A stretch of 64,000 bases of DNA from Rhizobacter koreensis (GTDB taxonomy: Bacteria > Pseudomonadota > Gammaproteobacteria > Burkholderiales > Burkholderiaceae_C): the NCBI RefSeq assembly GCF_013366375.1, contig NZ_JABWMJ010000001.1, positions 372,001 through 436,000 on the forward strand. The letters are read 5' to 3'. Shown here one piece after another: positions 36,501 to 45,066 of the stretch; the first letter of the stretch is position 1; every line of letters begins with the position of its first letter. The position numbers and the translations under genes were made by a program. The notes under the pieces were generated by a model. That model was not told where the DNA came from and did not search any database. It saw only the letters and a program-made list of their open reading frames with translations.

Positions 36501-37949
36501 ATGCGTGCGCCGCCCCTTCCGCCGGCCGACCGCGGCGCCGCGCCGCCGGCGGGCGCGCGCCTGGTGGTCGCGCTCGGCATCGCGCAGATCGTCTCGTGGG
36601 GCTCGCTCTACTACGCGTTCGCGCTGATCGTCGACAAGCTCGCCGCCGCGGTCGATGCGCGGCCGGCGGTCGTCGTCGGCGCCTACTCGGTCGCGCTGCT
36701 GATCACCGGCCTCGCGTCGGCGCCGTTCGGCGCGTTGATCGACCGCCACGGCGGGCGATGGGTGATGAGCGCCGGGTCGCTCGCCGCGGCGCTGCTCTTG
36801 CCGCTGCTCGGCCACGTGAGCAGCGTCCTCGAGCTCTACCTCGTGTGGGCGGCGCTCGGCGTGACCATGGCCGCCACGCTCTACGACCCGGCGTTCGCGG
36901 TGCTCGGCCAGGCGTTCGGCGCCGGCCAGCGCCGTGCGATCACCGCGGTCACGCTGTTCGGCGGCTTTGCAAGCACCGTGTTCTGGCCGCTCACGCAGGC
37001 GCTGGTGCAGGCGTTCGGCTGGCAGACGGCGCTGCTGGTGCTCGGTGCCATCAACGGGCTGGTCGCGCTGCCGCTGCATGCGCTGGTGCTGCCGTCGCGG
37101 CGCGCCTCGACGCAGGCGTCGGCGTCGCCGGCGGCGGACGACGTCGCGTCGCGGCCGGCGGCGGCCACCTCGGCGCCTGCGGCCGGGTCCGGCGGCGCGC
37201 CCTCGTCGGCGCCACGCGCGCCCGACGTGGCAGGCGGGCATGGGTCCACTGCGGCGCCGGCCGATCCTCGGCACGCGCCGGGCAGGGCGGCATCCGCTGC
37301 GGCCGACGTCGCCCGCCCTGCCGGGTCGATCGACGACTGGCGCGCCGCGGTGCGCGACCCGGCCTTCCTGCGCCTCGCGGTCGCATTCACCGGCAACGCG
37401 CTGGTCTTCTCGGGCATGACGGTGCACCTGATCCCGGTGCTGCACGCCAAGGGCTGGTCGCTCGCCGAGGCGGCGTGGATCGGCGCATTGGTCGGACCGA
37501 TGCAGGTCCTCGGCCGCATCGCCGAGTACCGCTGGCTGCCGGACTGGTCGGCGTCGAAGGTCGGCGTGATCGCGATGTGGCTGCTGCCGGTCTCGCTGGT
37601 GCTGCTCGCGCTGCTCGGGGGATCGATGGTGTGGATCGGCGTCTTCGCGCTGCTCTACGGGTCGGGCAACGGCGTGATGACGATCGTGCGCGGCGCGATC
37701 CCGGCCGAGCTGTACGGCCGCGCCGCCTACGGCGCGATCAATGGCGCGCTGTCGGCGCCGGTGCTGATCTCGAAGGCCGCCGGGCCGCTGGTCGGCTCGC
37801 TGCTGCTCGCCGCCGCGCTCGGGCCGACGGCGATGGTGCTGCTGCTCGCAGGGCTGGCGGGCCTGGCGGCGGCGTTCTTCACGTGGACGATCCGGCGCCG
37901 CGCACCCGATGCGGTGCCGGTCGGCATGGTGCCTTCGTCGCGCTTCTAG
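36501..37949 (+). CDS. MFS transporter with long central loop
   Basis: 482 residues from MRAPPLPP. Twelve TM helices expected; clear ones include [48 protein letters not shown] with the family A-like motif, and the C-terminal half from [19 protein letters not shown]. An unusual loop of about 100 Ala/Pro/Ser-rich residues (about 205-300) lies between helices 6 and 7. Substrate unknown. Divergent from mnmA and convergent with nudJ. Confidence 0.82.
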   Translation: MRAPPLPPADRGAAPPAGARLVVALGIAQIVSWGSLYYAFALIVDKLAAAVDARPAVVVGAYSVALLITGLASAPFGALIDRHGGRWVMSAGSLAAALLLPLLGHVSSVLELYLVWAALGVTMAATLYDPAFAVLGQAFGAGQRRAITAVTLFGGFASTVFWPLTQALVQAFGWQTALLVLGAINGLVALPLHALVLPSRRASTQASASPAADDVASRPAAATSAPAAGSGGAPSSAPRAPDVAGGHGSTAAPADPRHAPGRAASAAADVARPAGSIDDWRAAVRDPAFLRLAVAFTGNALVFSGMTVHLIPVLHAKGWSLAEAAWIGALVGPMQVLGRIAEYRWLPDWSASKVGVIAMWLLPVSLVLLALLGGSMVWIGVFALLYGSGNGVMTIVRGAIPAELYGRAAYGAINGALSAPVLISKAAGPLVGSLLLAAALGPTAMVLLLAGLAGLAAAFFTWTIRRRAPDAVPVGMVPSSRF

Positions 37950-38002
37950 CGCCGACTCGGGTCGCGCCGGTGCGTGGCTGCTGTCGATGCGGACCTGGCG
38001 CC

Positions 38003-38022
38003 AAGGCGCCGGGCGGCGCCTT
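38003..38022. terminator. possible hairpin between convergent MFS and nudJ genes
   Basis: Perfect 8-bp inverted repeat AAGGCGCC / GGCGCCTT around a GGGC loop. No T run, so activity as a terminator is uncertain. Confidence 0.4.
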
Positions 38023-38033
38023 CGCGCGGCCGC

Positions 38034-38522
38034 TCAGCGCCGCTCGAAGATCGTCGGACTCGCGTAGACGCTGTCGAGCGGCAGCGCGCGCCCGGCGCAG
38101 TGGTCCGCGATGCAGCGCAGCACGAGATCGCTGCGGTGGCGCGCGCGGCTCGCCCGCACCTCGGCAAGGCTGAACCATGCGGTGCGCACGATGCCGGTGT
38201 CGAGGCGCCGGCCCGGGTCGGCGTCGCCGACCTCGCCCGCGTACGCGAAGCGCAGGTACGTGACGTCGCCGCGCGGCCTCTGCACGCGCGAGAGGTAGAC
38301 GCCGATCAGGTGGCGCGGCGTGAACACACGCGCGGTCTCCTCGAGCGCCTCGCGCACCACCGCCTGCTCGGGCGTCTCGCCGCGCTCGAGGTGGCCCGCC
38401 GGGTTGTTGAGGCGCAGGCCCTCGGGCGTGTGTTCCTCGACCAGCAGGAACTCGCGCTCGCCGGCGATCGAGCGCTCGATCACCGCGGCGACGGTGACGT
38501 TCGGCTTCCAGCGTTCGCTCAT
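38034..38522 (-). CDS. nudJ: NUDIX hydrolase, NudJ type
   Basis: 162 residues. The NUDIX box runs from Gly43 to Val66 (GHLERGETPEQAVVREALEE, Gx5Ex7REUxEE). N-terminal NVTVAAVIERSIAGEREFLLVEEHT and LRLNNPAGHL match NudJ, a thiamin pyrophosphate/nucleoside triphosphate pyrophosphatase. nudJ is next to mnmA in E. coli; here the MFS gene intervenes. Confidence 0.87.
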   Translation of the reverse strand: MSERWKPNVTVAAVIERSIAGEREFLLVEEHTPEGLRLNNPAGHLERGETPEQAVVREALEETARVFTPRHLIGVYLSRVQRPRGDVTYLRFAYAGEVGDADPGRRLDTGIVRTAWFSLAEVRASRARHRSDLVLRCIADHCAGRALPLDSVYASPTIFERR

Positions 38523-38671
38523 GCGGCGATGGTAGGCGTCGGCGCCAACAGCGCTTCGCCGCTCGCGCAGGCAGCGCCCGGCCGCGGGCGGGCGCGCACG
38601 TTCTTTCTTGTAAGCTCCGGCGTCGCGCCCGAGCCGCTGGAGAGCGCAACGCGCCGCCGAGGAGACATTGG

Positions 38672-39802
38672 ATGTTGATTGGGGTACCGCTCGAGACGAG
38701 TCGCGGTGAGACGCGGGTCGCGGTGACGCCGGAGACCGCGAAGAAGCTGGTCGGGCAGGGTCATCGGCTGCAAGTCGAAACGGGCGCCGGCGTCGCGGCG
38801 AGCGCGACGGACGCCGCGTACACCGCGGCCGGTTGCGAGATCACCGACAAGGCCGGCGCGTTCGGCGCCGAGCTCGTGCTGAAGGTGCGCTCGCCCGACG
38901 CGAACGAGCTCGCGCTGATGAAGCCGGGCACCTTCCTGGTCGGCATGCTCAACCCGTTCGACGCCGCGGGCCTCGCCGCGATCGCCGCAGCCGGCGTGAC
39001 CGCGTTCGCGCTCGAAGCCGCGCCGCGCACGACGCGCGCGCAGAGCATGGACGTGCTGTCGAGCCAGGCCAACATCGCCGGCTACAAGGCCGTGATCGTC
39101 GCCGCCGACCGCTACCAGCGCTTCTTTCCGATGCTGATGACGGCGGCCGGGACCGTGAAGGCGGCGCGCGTCGTCGTGCTCGGCGTCGGCGTGGCGGGCT
39201 TGCAGGCGATCGCGACCGCCAAGCGCCTCGGCGCGGTGATCGAGGCGTCGGACGTGCGCCCGTCGGTGAAGGAGCAGGTCGAGTCCCTCGGCGCCAAGTT
39301 CATCGACGTCCCGTACGAGACCGCCGAGGAGAAGGAAGCGGCCGAAGGCGTCGGCGGCTATGCGCGGCCGATGCCGCCGAGCTGGCTCGAGCGCCAGAAG
39401 GTCGAGGTCGCCAAGCGGGTCGCGCAGGCCGACGTGGTCATCTCGACTGCGCTGATCCCCGGCCGCGCCGCACCGGTGCTGATCACCGAGGAGATGGTGC
39501 GGTCGATGAAGCCGGGCTCGGTGATCGTCGACCTCGCCGCCGGCAAGGGTGCCGATGGCGTCGGCGGCAACTGCCCGCTCACCGAGGCCGACCGTACCGT
39601 GGTCAAGCACGGCGTCACGCTGGTCGGCGAGACCAACCTGCCGGCGCTCGTCGCCGCCGACGCGTCGGCGCTCTACGCGCGCAACGTGCTCGACTTCCTC
39701 AAGCTCGTGCTGCCCAAGGACGGCGCCTTCACGGTGCCGATGGACGACGACATCGTCGCCGCCTGCCTCGTCGCCCAGAGCGGCGAGGTGCGGCGCAAGT
39801 AG
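38672..39802 (+). CDS. pntAA: NAD(P) transhydrogenase subunit alpha, NAD-binding part
   Basis: 376 residues from MLIGVPLETS, with GAGGAG upstream. N-terminal RGETRVAVTPETAKKLV and NAD-binding loop VVVLGVGVAGLQAIATAKRLGA followed by EASDVRPSVKEQVESLGAKF identify domain I of PNT alpha. With pntAB and pntB it forms the proton-pumping transhydrogenase that reduces NADP+ with NADH. The alpha subunit is split into two genes, as in many Alpha- and Betaproteobacteria. Confidence 0.95.
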   Translation: MLIGVPLETSRGETRVAVTPETAKKLVGQGHRLQVETGAGVAASATDAAYTAAGCEITDKAGAFGAELVLKVRSPDANELALMKPGTFLVGMLNPFDAAGLAAIAAAGVTAFALEAAPRTTRAQSMDVLSSQANIAGYKAVIVAADRYQRFFPMLMTAAGTVKAARVVVLGVGVAGLQAIATAKRLGAVIEASDVRPSVKEQVESLGAKFIDVPYETAEEKEAAEGVGGYARPMPPSWLERQKVEVAKRVAQADVVISTALIPGRAAPVLITEEMVRSMKPGSVIVDLAAGKGADGVGGNCPLTEADRTVVKHGVTLVGETNLPALVAADASALYARNVLDFLKLVLPKDGAFTVPMDDDIVAACLVAQSGEVRRK

Positions 39803-39852
39803 CGCCCGCATCCGAGCCGCGCTCGCCACCCGATCAACGCCCCGAGGACCGC

Positions 39853-40176
39853 ATGGACGTCGTTTCGCCCACTCTCGTCAACCTGATCATCTTCGTGCTC
39901 GCCATCTACGTCGGCTACCACGTGGTGTGGACCGTCACGCCCGCGCTGCACACGCCGCTGATGGCCGTCACCAACGCGATCTCGGCGATCGTCATCGTCG
40001 GCGCGATGCTGGCCGCGGCGCTCACCGAGACCGGCCTCGGCAAGACGATGGGCGTGCTCGCGGTCGCGCTCGCCGCAGTCAACGTGTTCGGCGGCTTTCT
40101 CGTGACGCGGCGCATGCTCGAGATGTTCAAGAAGAAGGAGAAGAAGGCGCTGCCGCCCGCGGAGAAGCAGCCGTGA
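39853..40176 (+). CDS. pntAB: NAD(P) transhydrogenase subunit alpha, membrane part
   Basis: 107 residues with three TM helices: LVNLIIFVLAIYVGYHVVW, HTPLMAVTNAISAIVIVGAML and a third around VLAVALAAVNVFGGFLVTRRMLEMFKKK. Sequence around TPALHTPLMAVTNAISA is diagnostic. Lies 50 bases after pntAA and 79 before pntB. Confidence 0.95.
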   Translation: MDVVSPTLVNLIIFVLAIYVGYHVVWTVTPALHTPLMAVTNAISAIVIVGAMLAAALTETGLGKTMGVLAVALAAVNVFGGFLVTRRMLEMFKKKEKKALPPAEKQP

Positions 40177-40255
40177 GCGCGGGTCTCGTGAGACCTGAGC
40201 CCAGCCGCTCCATGGCGCCTCGATCGACCGGCAGCCACGTCGTGGCGGAGGCGGC

Positions 40256-41680
40256 ATGAGCCTCAACCTCGTCACCCTGCTCTACCTGATCGCGAGCGTC
40301 TGCTTCATCCAGGCGCTCAAGGGCCTGTCGCACCCGACCACGTCGATCCGCGGCAACCTGTTCGGCATGGTCGGGATGGCGATCGCCGTCTTCACCACCG
40401 CGGCGCTGATCCTGCGCATTTCCGGCGGCAACCTGCTCGGCATGGGCTGGGTGCTGCTCGGGCTCGTCGTCGGCGGTGCCTACGGCGCGTACCGCGCGCG
40501 CACGGTCGAGATGACGCAGATGCCCGAGCTCGTCGCGTTCTTCCACAGCATGATCGGCCTCGCGGCGGTGTTCATTGCGGTGGCCGCGGTCGCCGAGCCG
40601 AACGCGTTCGGGATCGCCGCGCGCGGCGATCCGATCCCCACCGGCAACCGCCTCGAGCTGTTCCTGGGTGCGGCGATCGGCGCGATCACGTTCTCGGGCT
40701 CGGTGATCGCGTTCGGCAAGCTCTCGGGCAAGTACAAGTTCCGCCTGTTCCAGGGCGCGCCGGTCACCTTCGGCGGCCAGCACCTGCTCAACCTGGTGCT
40801 CGGCCTCGCGACGATCGGCCTCGGCCTCGTCTTCACGTTCACCGGCAACTGGAGCGCGTTCTTCGCGATGCTCGCGCTCAGCTTCGTGCTGGGTGTCCTG
40901 ATCATCATCCCGATCGGCGGCGCCGACATGCCGGTCGTGGTCTCGATGCTCAACAGCTATTCGGGCTGGGCCGCCGCGGGCATCGGCTTCTCGCTCAACA
41001 ACAGCATGCTGATCATCGCCGGCTCGCTGGTCGGCAGCTCGGGCGCGATCCTGAGCTACATCATGTGCAAGGCGATGAACCGCTCGTTCTTCAACGTGAT
41101 CCTGGGCGGGTTCGGCGGGGAAGCGAGCGCAGCGGCCGGGCCGGCGGCGGCGCAGCGCGCCGTCAAGAGCGGGAGCGCCGACGACGCCGCGTTCATCCTC
41201 GGCAACGCCGAGACGGTGATCATCGTTCCGGGCTACGGCCTCGCGGTCGCGCGCGCCCAGCACGCGGTCAAGGAGCTCGCGCTCAAGCTCACCGAGAAGG
41301 GCGTGACCGTGAAGTACGCGATCCACCCGGTCGCCGGCCGCATGCCCGGCCACATGAACGTGCTGCTCGCCGAGGCCGAGGTGCCGTACGACCAGGTGTT
41401 CGAGATGGAGGACATCAACAGCGAGTTCGGGCAGGCCGACGTCGCGATCATCCTGGGCGCCAACGACGTGGTGAACCCGGCCGCGCACACCAAGGGCAGC
41501 CCCATCTACGGCATGCCGATCCTCGAGGCGTACAAGGCCAAGACGGTGATCGTCAACAAGCGCTCGATGGCGGCCGGCTACGCCGGTCTCGACAACGAGC
41601 TCTTCTACATGGACAAGACGATGATGGTCTTCGGCGACGCCAAGAAGGTCGTCGAGGACATGGCCAAGGCCATCGAATAG
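40256..41680 (+). CDS. pntB: NAD(P) transhydrogenase subunit beta
   Basis: 474 residues from MSLNLVTLLYLIASVC, with GGAGG 5 bases upstream. Nine or so TM helices in the first 300 residues including IPIGGADMPVVVSMLNSYSGWAAAG, then the soluble NADP(H)-binding domain III with VIIVPGYGLAVARAQHAVKELA and ILGANDVVNPAA. Last gene of the transhydrogenase unit; a thiolase follows after 13 bases. Confidence 0.96.
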   Translation: MSLNLVTLLYLIASVCFIQALKGLSHPTTSIRGNLFGMVGMAIAVFTTAALILRISGGNLLGMGWVLLGLVVGGAYGAYRARTVEMTQMPELVAFFHSMIGLAAVFIAVAAVAEPNAFGIAARGDPIPTGNRLELFLGAAIGAITFSGSVIAFGKLSGKYKFRLFQGAPVTFGGQHLLNLVLGLATIGLGLVFTFTGNWSAFFAMLALSFVLGVLIIIPIGGADMPVVVSMLNSYSGWAAAGIGFSLNNSMLIIAGSLVGSSGAILSYIMCKAMNRSFFNVILGGFGGEASAAAGPAAAQRAVKSGSADDAAFILGNAETVIIVPGYGLAVARAQHAVKELALKLTEKGVTVKYAIHPVAGRMPGHMNVLLAEAEVPYDQVFEMEDINSEFGQADVAIILGANDVVNPAAHTKGSPIYGMPILEAYKAKTVIVNKRSMAAGYAGLDNELFYMDKTMMVFGDAKKVVEDMAKAIE

Positions 41681-41693
41681 CAGGAGGCTCGCG

Positions 41694-42878
41694 ATGAGCA
41701 AGCGTGACGTCATGGTGCTGAGCGCGGTGCGCTCGGCGGTCGGAACCTTCGGTGGCGCGCTCGCCGACATCGAGCCCGCGGAGCTGGCCGGCACGGTGAT
41801 GAAGGAGGCGGTCGCGCGCTCGGGCGTCGACCCGCAGGCGATCAACTACGTGACCGTCGGCAACACCATTCCGACCGAGAAGCGCTTCGCCTACGTCGCG
41901 CGCGTCGCGTCGATCCAGGCCGGGCTGCCGATGGAGTCGGTCGCGATGTCGGTGAATCGGCTCTGCTCGTCGGGGCTGCAGGCGATCGTGACGACCGCGC
42001 AGAACATCCTGCTCGGCGACTGCGACATCGGCATCGGCGGCGGCGTCGAGGTGATGAGCCGCTCCGGGTACCTGTCGACCGCGATGCGCAGCGGCGCGCG
42101 CATGGGCGACACCCAGCTCACCGACATGATGGTCGCGACGCTGAGCGACCCGTTCGGGGTCGGCCACATGGGCATCACCGCCGAGAACCTGGTTGCCAAG
42201 TGGGGCCTCACGCGCGAGGAGCAGGACGCGCTCGCCGCCGAATCGCACCGGCGCGCCGCCGCGGCGATCGCCGAGGGCCGCTTCGCCTCGCAGATCGTGC
42301 CGATCGTCAAGCAGACCCGAAAGGGCGAGGTCGTGTTCGACACCGACGAGCACGTGAAGGCCGGCACCACGGTCGAGTCGCTCGCCAAGCTCAAGCCGGC
42401 GTTCAAGAAGGACGGCTCGGTGACCGCCGGCAACGCGTCGGGCATCAACGACGGCGCGTCGTTCGTCGTGCTCGCCGACGCAGCGGTCGCGTCGAGCGGC
42501 GGCCACCGGCCGCTCGCCCGCCTCGTCTCGTACGCGGTCGCCGGCGTGCCGAACGAGATCATGGGCGAGGGCCCTATCCCCGCCAGCCGGCTCGCGCTCA
42601 AGAAGGCCGGTCTCACGCTCGATCGCATCGACGTGGTCGAGAGCAACGAGGCGTTTGCGGCGCAGGCGCTCGCCGTCGCACGCGGCCTCGACCTCGACCC
42701 GGCCCGCACCAACGTCAACGGCGGCGCGATCGCGCTCGGCCACCCGATCGGCGCGTCGGGTGCGGTGATCGCGACCAAGGCGCTGCACGAGCTGCAGCGC
42801 ATCGGCGGGCGCTACGCGCTGGTCACCATGTGCATCGGCGGCGGCCAGGGCATCGCAGCCATCTTCGAGCGCGCCTAG
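41694..42878 (+). CDS. acetyl-CoA C-acetyltransferase (thiolase, PhaA/AtoB type)
   Basis: 394 residues. Nucleophile Cys91 in NRLCSSGLQAI, active-site His in GGAIALGHPIGASGAV and second Cys380 in MCIGGGQGI. Length and motifs fit biosynthetic thiolases that condense two acetyl-CoA, the first step of polyhydroxybutyrate synthesis, or degradative acetoacetyl-CoA thiolase/BktB with longer chains. Tightly follows pntB; NADPH from transhydrogenase would serve the subsequent reductase, but no phaB/phaC is present here. Direction of use is inference. Confidence 0.92.
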   Translation: MSKRDVMVLSAVRSAVGTFGGALADIEPAELAGTVMKEAVARSGVDPQAINYVTVGNTIPTEKRFAYVARVASIQAGLPMESVAMSVNRLCSSGLQAIVTTAQNILLGDCDIGIGGGVEVMSRSGYLSTAMRSGARMGDTQLTDMMVATLSDPFGVGHMGITAENLVAKWGLTREEQDALAAESHRRAAAAIAEGRFASQIVPIVKQTRKGEVVFDTDEHVKAGTTVESLAKLKPAFKKDGSVTAGNASGINDGASFVVLADAAVASSGGHRPLARLVSYAVAGVPNEIMGEGPIPASRLALKKAGLTLDRIDVVESNEAFAAQALAVARGLDLDPARTNVNGGAIALGHPIGASGAVIATKALHELQRIGGRYALVTMCIGGGQGIAAIFERA

Positions 42879-42884
42879 GCGCGC
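42869..42884. repeat. 16-bp perfect palindrome across the thiolase stop codon
   Basis: GCGCGCCTAGGCGCGC is its own reverse complement and includes the TAG stop; it lies between the convergent thiolase and Bug genes. Might act as a weak terminator; no T tract. Confidence 0.4.
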
Positions 42885-42903
42885 GGCCCGGCGCCTCCGG
42901 GCG

Positions 42904-43893
42904 TCAGTCGGGCTTGATCTTCGCCCGTGCGATCACCGGTTTCCAGCGCTTCTGCTCCTGGGCGATGAACGCGGCGAACTCGGCCGCGCTGCTGCCGATC
43001 GCGATGGCGGCATCGGTCTCGAGCGCCTTCGCCGCCGCGGGCTCGCGCACCGCGCGTGCGGCGACGCTCGCGAGCCGCTCGGCGTTGGGCGCGGCGAGCG
43101 ACGACGGCGCGAGGAGGCCGTACCACTGCGTCATCTCGAAGCCGGGGAAGCCCTGCTCGGCGACCGTCCCGACGTCCGGCAGTTGCGCCAGCCGCTGCGC
43201 CGAGCCGGTGGCGATGCAGCGCAGCTTGCCCGCCTTGATGAACTGCAGCACCGCCGGCGCGCCGACCGCCGCCGCGTCGAGGCGGCCGCCCATCAGATCG
43301 GTGAGCTGCGGGCCGGTGCCGCGGTACGGCACGTGCAGCACGAACGTGTTGCTCACCATCTTGAGGTATTCCATCGCCAGATGGCCGGCGCTGCCGTTGC
43401 CGGCCGAGCCGTAGTTCAGCGCGCCCGGCTTGGCGCGGGCGAGCGCGATGAACTCCTTCAGGTTCTTCGCCGGCACGTCGGGCCGCACCACGTAGAGGCT
43501 CGGCACCTTGGCGAGCAGCGAGATGGGCCGGAAGTCCTTGTTCGGGTCGTACGGGAGCTTTTCGAAGATGTAGGGGTTGACCGCGAGCGTGCCGATGTGG
43601 CCGAGGATCACCGTGTGCTGGTCGTCGGCGCGCGCCGCCTCGCCCATCGCGACGTTGCCGGCGCCGCCGGGCTTGTTGTCGACGAACACGCTCTGGCCGA
43701 TGAGCTTCGTCATCTCGCCGGCGGTCGCGCGGGCGACGATCTCGGAGCTGCCGCCGGGTGCGAACGGCACGATGAAGCGGATCGGCTTGCTCGGCCACGT
43801 CTGGGCGCGCGCGAGTGTCGGCCAGACAGCGGGCGCAAGGGTGCCGAGGGCCGCGCCGAGCATCTGACGCCGCGAAGGGTCGGGCCTTTTCAT
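42904..43893 (-). CDS. Bug-family periplasmic substrate-binding protein (tripartite tricarboxylate transporter type)
   Basis: 329 residues. Twin-Arg-like signal (RRQMLGAALGTLAPAVWPTLARAQ) followed by the Bug/TctC motifs WPSKPIRFIVPFAPGGSSEIVARA, GKSVFVDNKPGGAGN-like and the LNYGSAGNGSAGHLAMEYLK binding region. Such receptors bind carboxylates; they are hugely amplified in Burkholderiales. No TctA/TctB permease is adjacent, so it is an orphan receptor. Confidence 0.9.
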   Translation of the reverse strand: MKRPDPSRRQMLGAALGTLAPAVWPTLARAQTWPSKPIRFIVPFAPGGSSEIVARATAGEMTKLIGQSVFVDNKPGGAGNVAMGEAARADDQHTVILGHIGTLAVNPYIFEKLPYDPNKDFRPISLLAKVPSLYVVRPDVPAKNLKEFIALARAKPGALNYGSAGNGSAGHLAMEYLKMVSNTFVLHVPYRGTGPQLTDLMGGRLDAAAVGAPAVLQFIKAGKLRCIATGSAQRLAQLPDVGTVAEQGFPGFEMTQWYGLLAPSSLAAPNAERLASVAARAVREPAAAKALETDAAIAIGSSAAEFAAFIAQEQKRWKPVIARAKIKPD

Positions 43894-43936
43894 CGTGATG
43901 TCTCCATCAGGCGCTCGTGGCGGCGCGCTGCGGAGG

Positions 43937-44446
43937 CTAGCGCATCCCGCGCGGCAGGCGCAGCAGCCAGGCGCCCACGCGCCGTCGCACGCGCCGTGCG
44001 GCGCGCCACGCGGCCGAACGATGGATGGCGCCGACGAGGCGCGCCTTCACCGACTGCCACCACGCGAGCGCACGCGCGAACCAGGCGAACTGCATCAGCT
44101 GCGGCTCGAGCAGCACGAACAGGCGCCCGACGAAGGCGGTACCGACCAGCTTGGCGGCGACGATCACGCCGACGCCGAGCGCGACGTGACCGGCACCGAT
44201 CAGCGCGAGCGCGGCCAGCTTGAGCGGGAAGAGCAGCAGCGCCGGTCCCAGGAAGAGCGCGAGCGCGGCCCGCGGCCCGCTGCGCCGGATCAGCGCCTCC
44301 AGGTGCGCGAGCGGCGGCCAGCGCGCGATCCACGCCGCGGCGCGGGCGAGCGGCCGCGAGCCCCACTCCTCGACGAGGACGACGAACGCGGCGATGCCGA
44401 GCAGCGCCGCGCGCACGGCGCGGCGCGCGCCCGACCACGCGCTCAT
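43937..44446 (-). CDS. conserved-looking membrane protein of unknown function
   Basis: 169 residues. Two or three hydrophobic segments: LLGIAAFVVLVEEWG, LALFLGPALLLFPLKLAALALIGAGHVALGVGVIVAAKLVGTAFVG, followed by an Arg-rich C-terminus (RAARRVRRRVGAWLLRL). I recall similar proteins in Burkholderiales but cannot name a function. Co-directional with, and 13 bases after, the next gene (44460-45041). Confidence 0.65.
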   Translation of the reverse strand: MSAWSGARRAVRAALLGIAAFVVLVEEWGSRPLARAAAWIARWPPLAHLEALIRRSGPRAALALFLGPALLLFPLKLAALALIGAGHVALGVGVIVAAKLVGTAFVGRLFVLLEPQLMQFAWFARALAWWQSVKARLVGAIHRSAAWRAARRVRRRVGAWLLRLPRGMR

Positions 44447-44459
44447 CGGCGCGCCCGGT

Positions 44460-45041
44460 TCAGCGGCCGAACAGCGTGCGCCGTGCGTCCGCCGCCACCG
44501 CGTCGCCGCGGCGACGCGCGATCGCCTCGATGGCGCGCTCGGCGACGCTGCGCAACTCGTCGAGCGAGCTCGCCCGCTCGACCGCCAGGGTCAGCGTGAA
44601 GCCGCGTACCCCCAGGTGGGTGGGGATCAGCTGGGTGAGCGCGGCGGCGAGTGCGCGCCGGTCGGCCGCCTGGGTCGAGGCCGGCGCGACGCTGCTCGGG
44701 TCCGGCACCGGCGCCGAACCGTCGGCCGGACCGGCGGTCCCGGCGCCGGCGTCGCCCGGGTGGGTGACCGCCCACCCGTCTCCGAGGCGCGCCACTGCCT
44801 CCCCTGACGACGACGCCTGCGCGTCGGCGCGCCCGGCCGAGCCGTTCGCCGCGGGTGCAATCAGCCCAAGGCCGTGCAGCGTGTCGAAGTCGGCCGGCGT
44901 GACGCCGGCGACGCTGGCGAGCAGCGTGGCGTCGGTCCTGACGCCGTCGATCAGCAGCAGCAGCGTCCGTTGCGCGCGCGCCTGGACGCGCTCGCGCGAC
45001 TGGATCTCGCGCCGGCCGGCTTCGGTCTTGGACCAGATCAC
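44460..45041 (-). CDS. unrecognised cytoplasmic protein upstream of fadD-like gene
   Basis: 193 residues from MIWSKTEAGRREIQSRE. N-terminal motif KTEAGRxEI...RAQRTLLLLIDG then VAGVTPADFDTLHGLGLI resembles the start of a small winged-helix domain. A Gly/Ala/Pro-rich middle is followed by a helical C-terminus (LAAALTQLIPTHLGVRGFTLTLAVERASSLDELRSVAERAIE). No signal peptide or TM. Function unknown; 25 bases after the acyl-CoA ligase gene. Confidence 0.6.
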   Translation of the reverse strand: MIWSKTEAGRREIQSRERVQARAQRTLLLLIDGVRTDATLLASVAGVTPADFDTLHGLGLIAPAANGSAGRADAQASSSGEAVARLGDGWAVTHPGDAGAGTAGPADGSAPVPDPSSVAPASTQAADRRALAAALTQLIPTHLGVRGFTLTLAVERASSLDELRSVAERAIEAIARRRGDAVAADARRTLFGR

Positions 45042-45066
45042 GGGTTCGATGCGGCGCGGCGCCGCC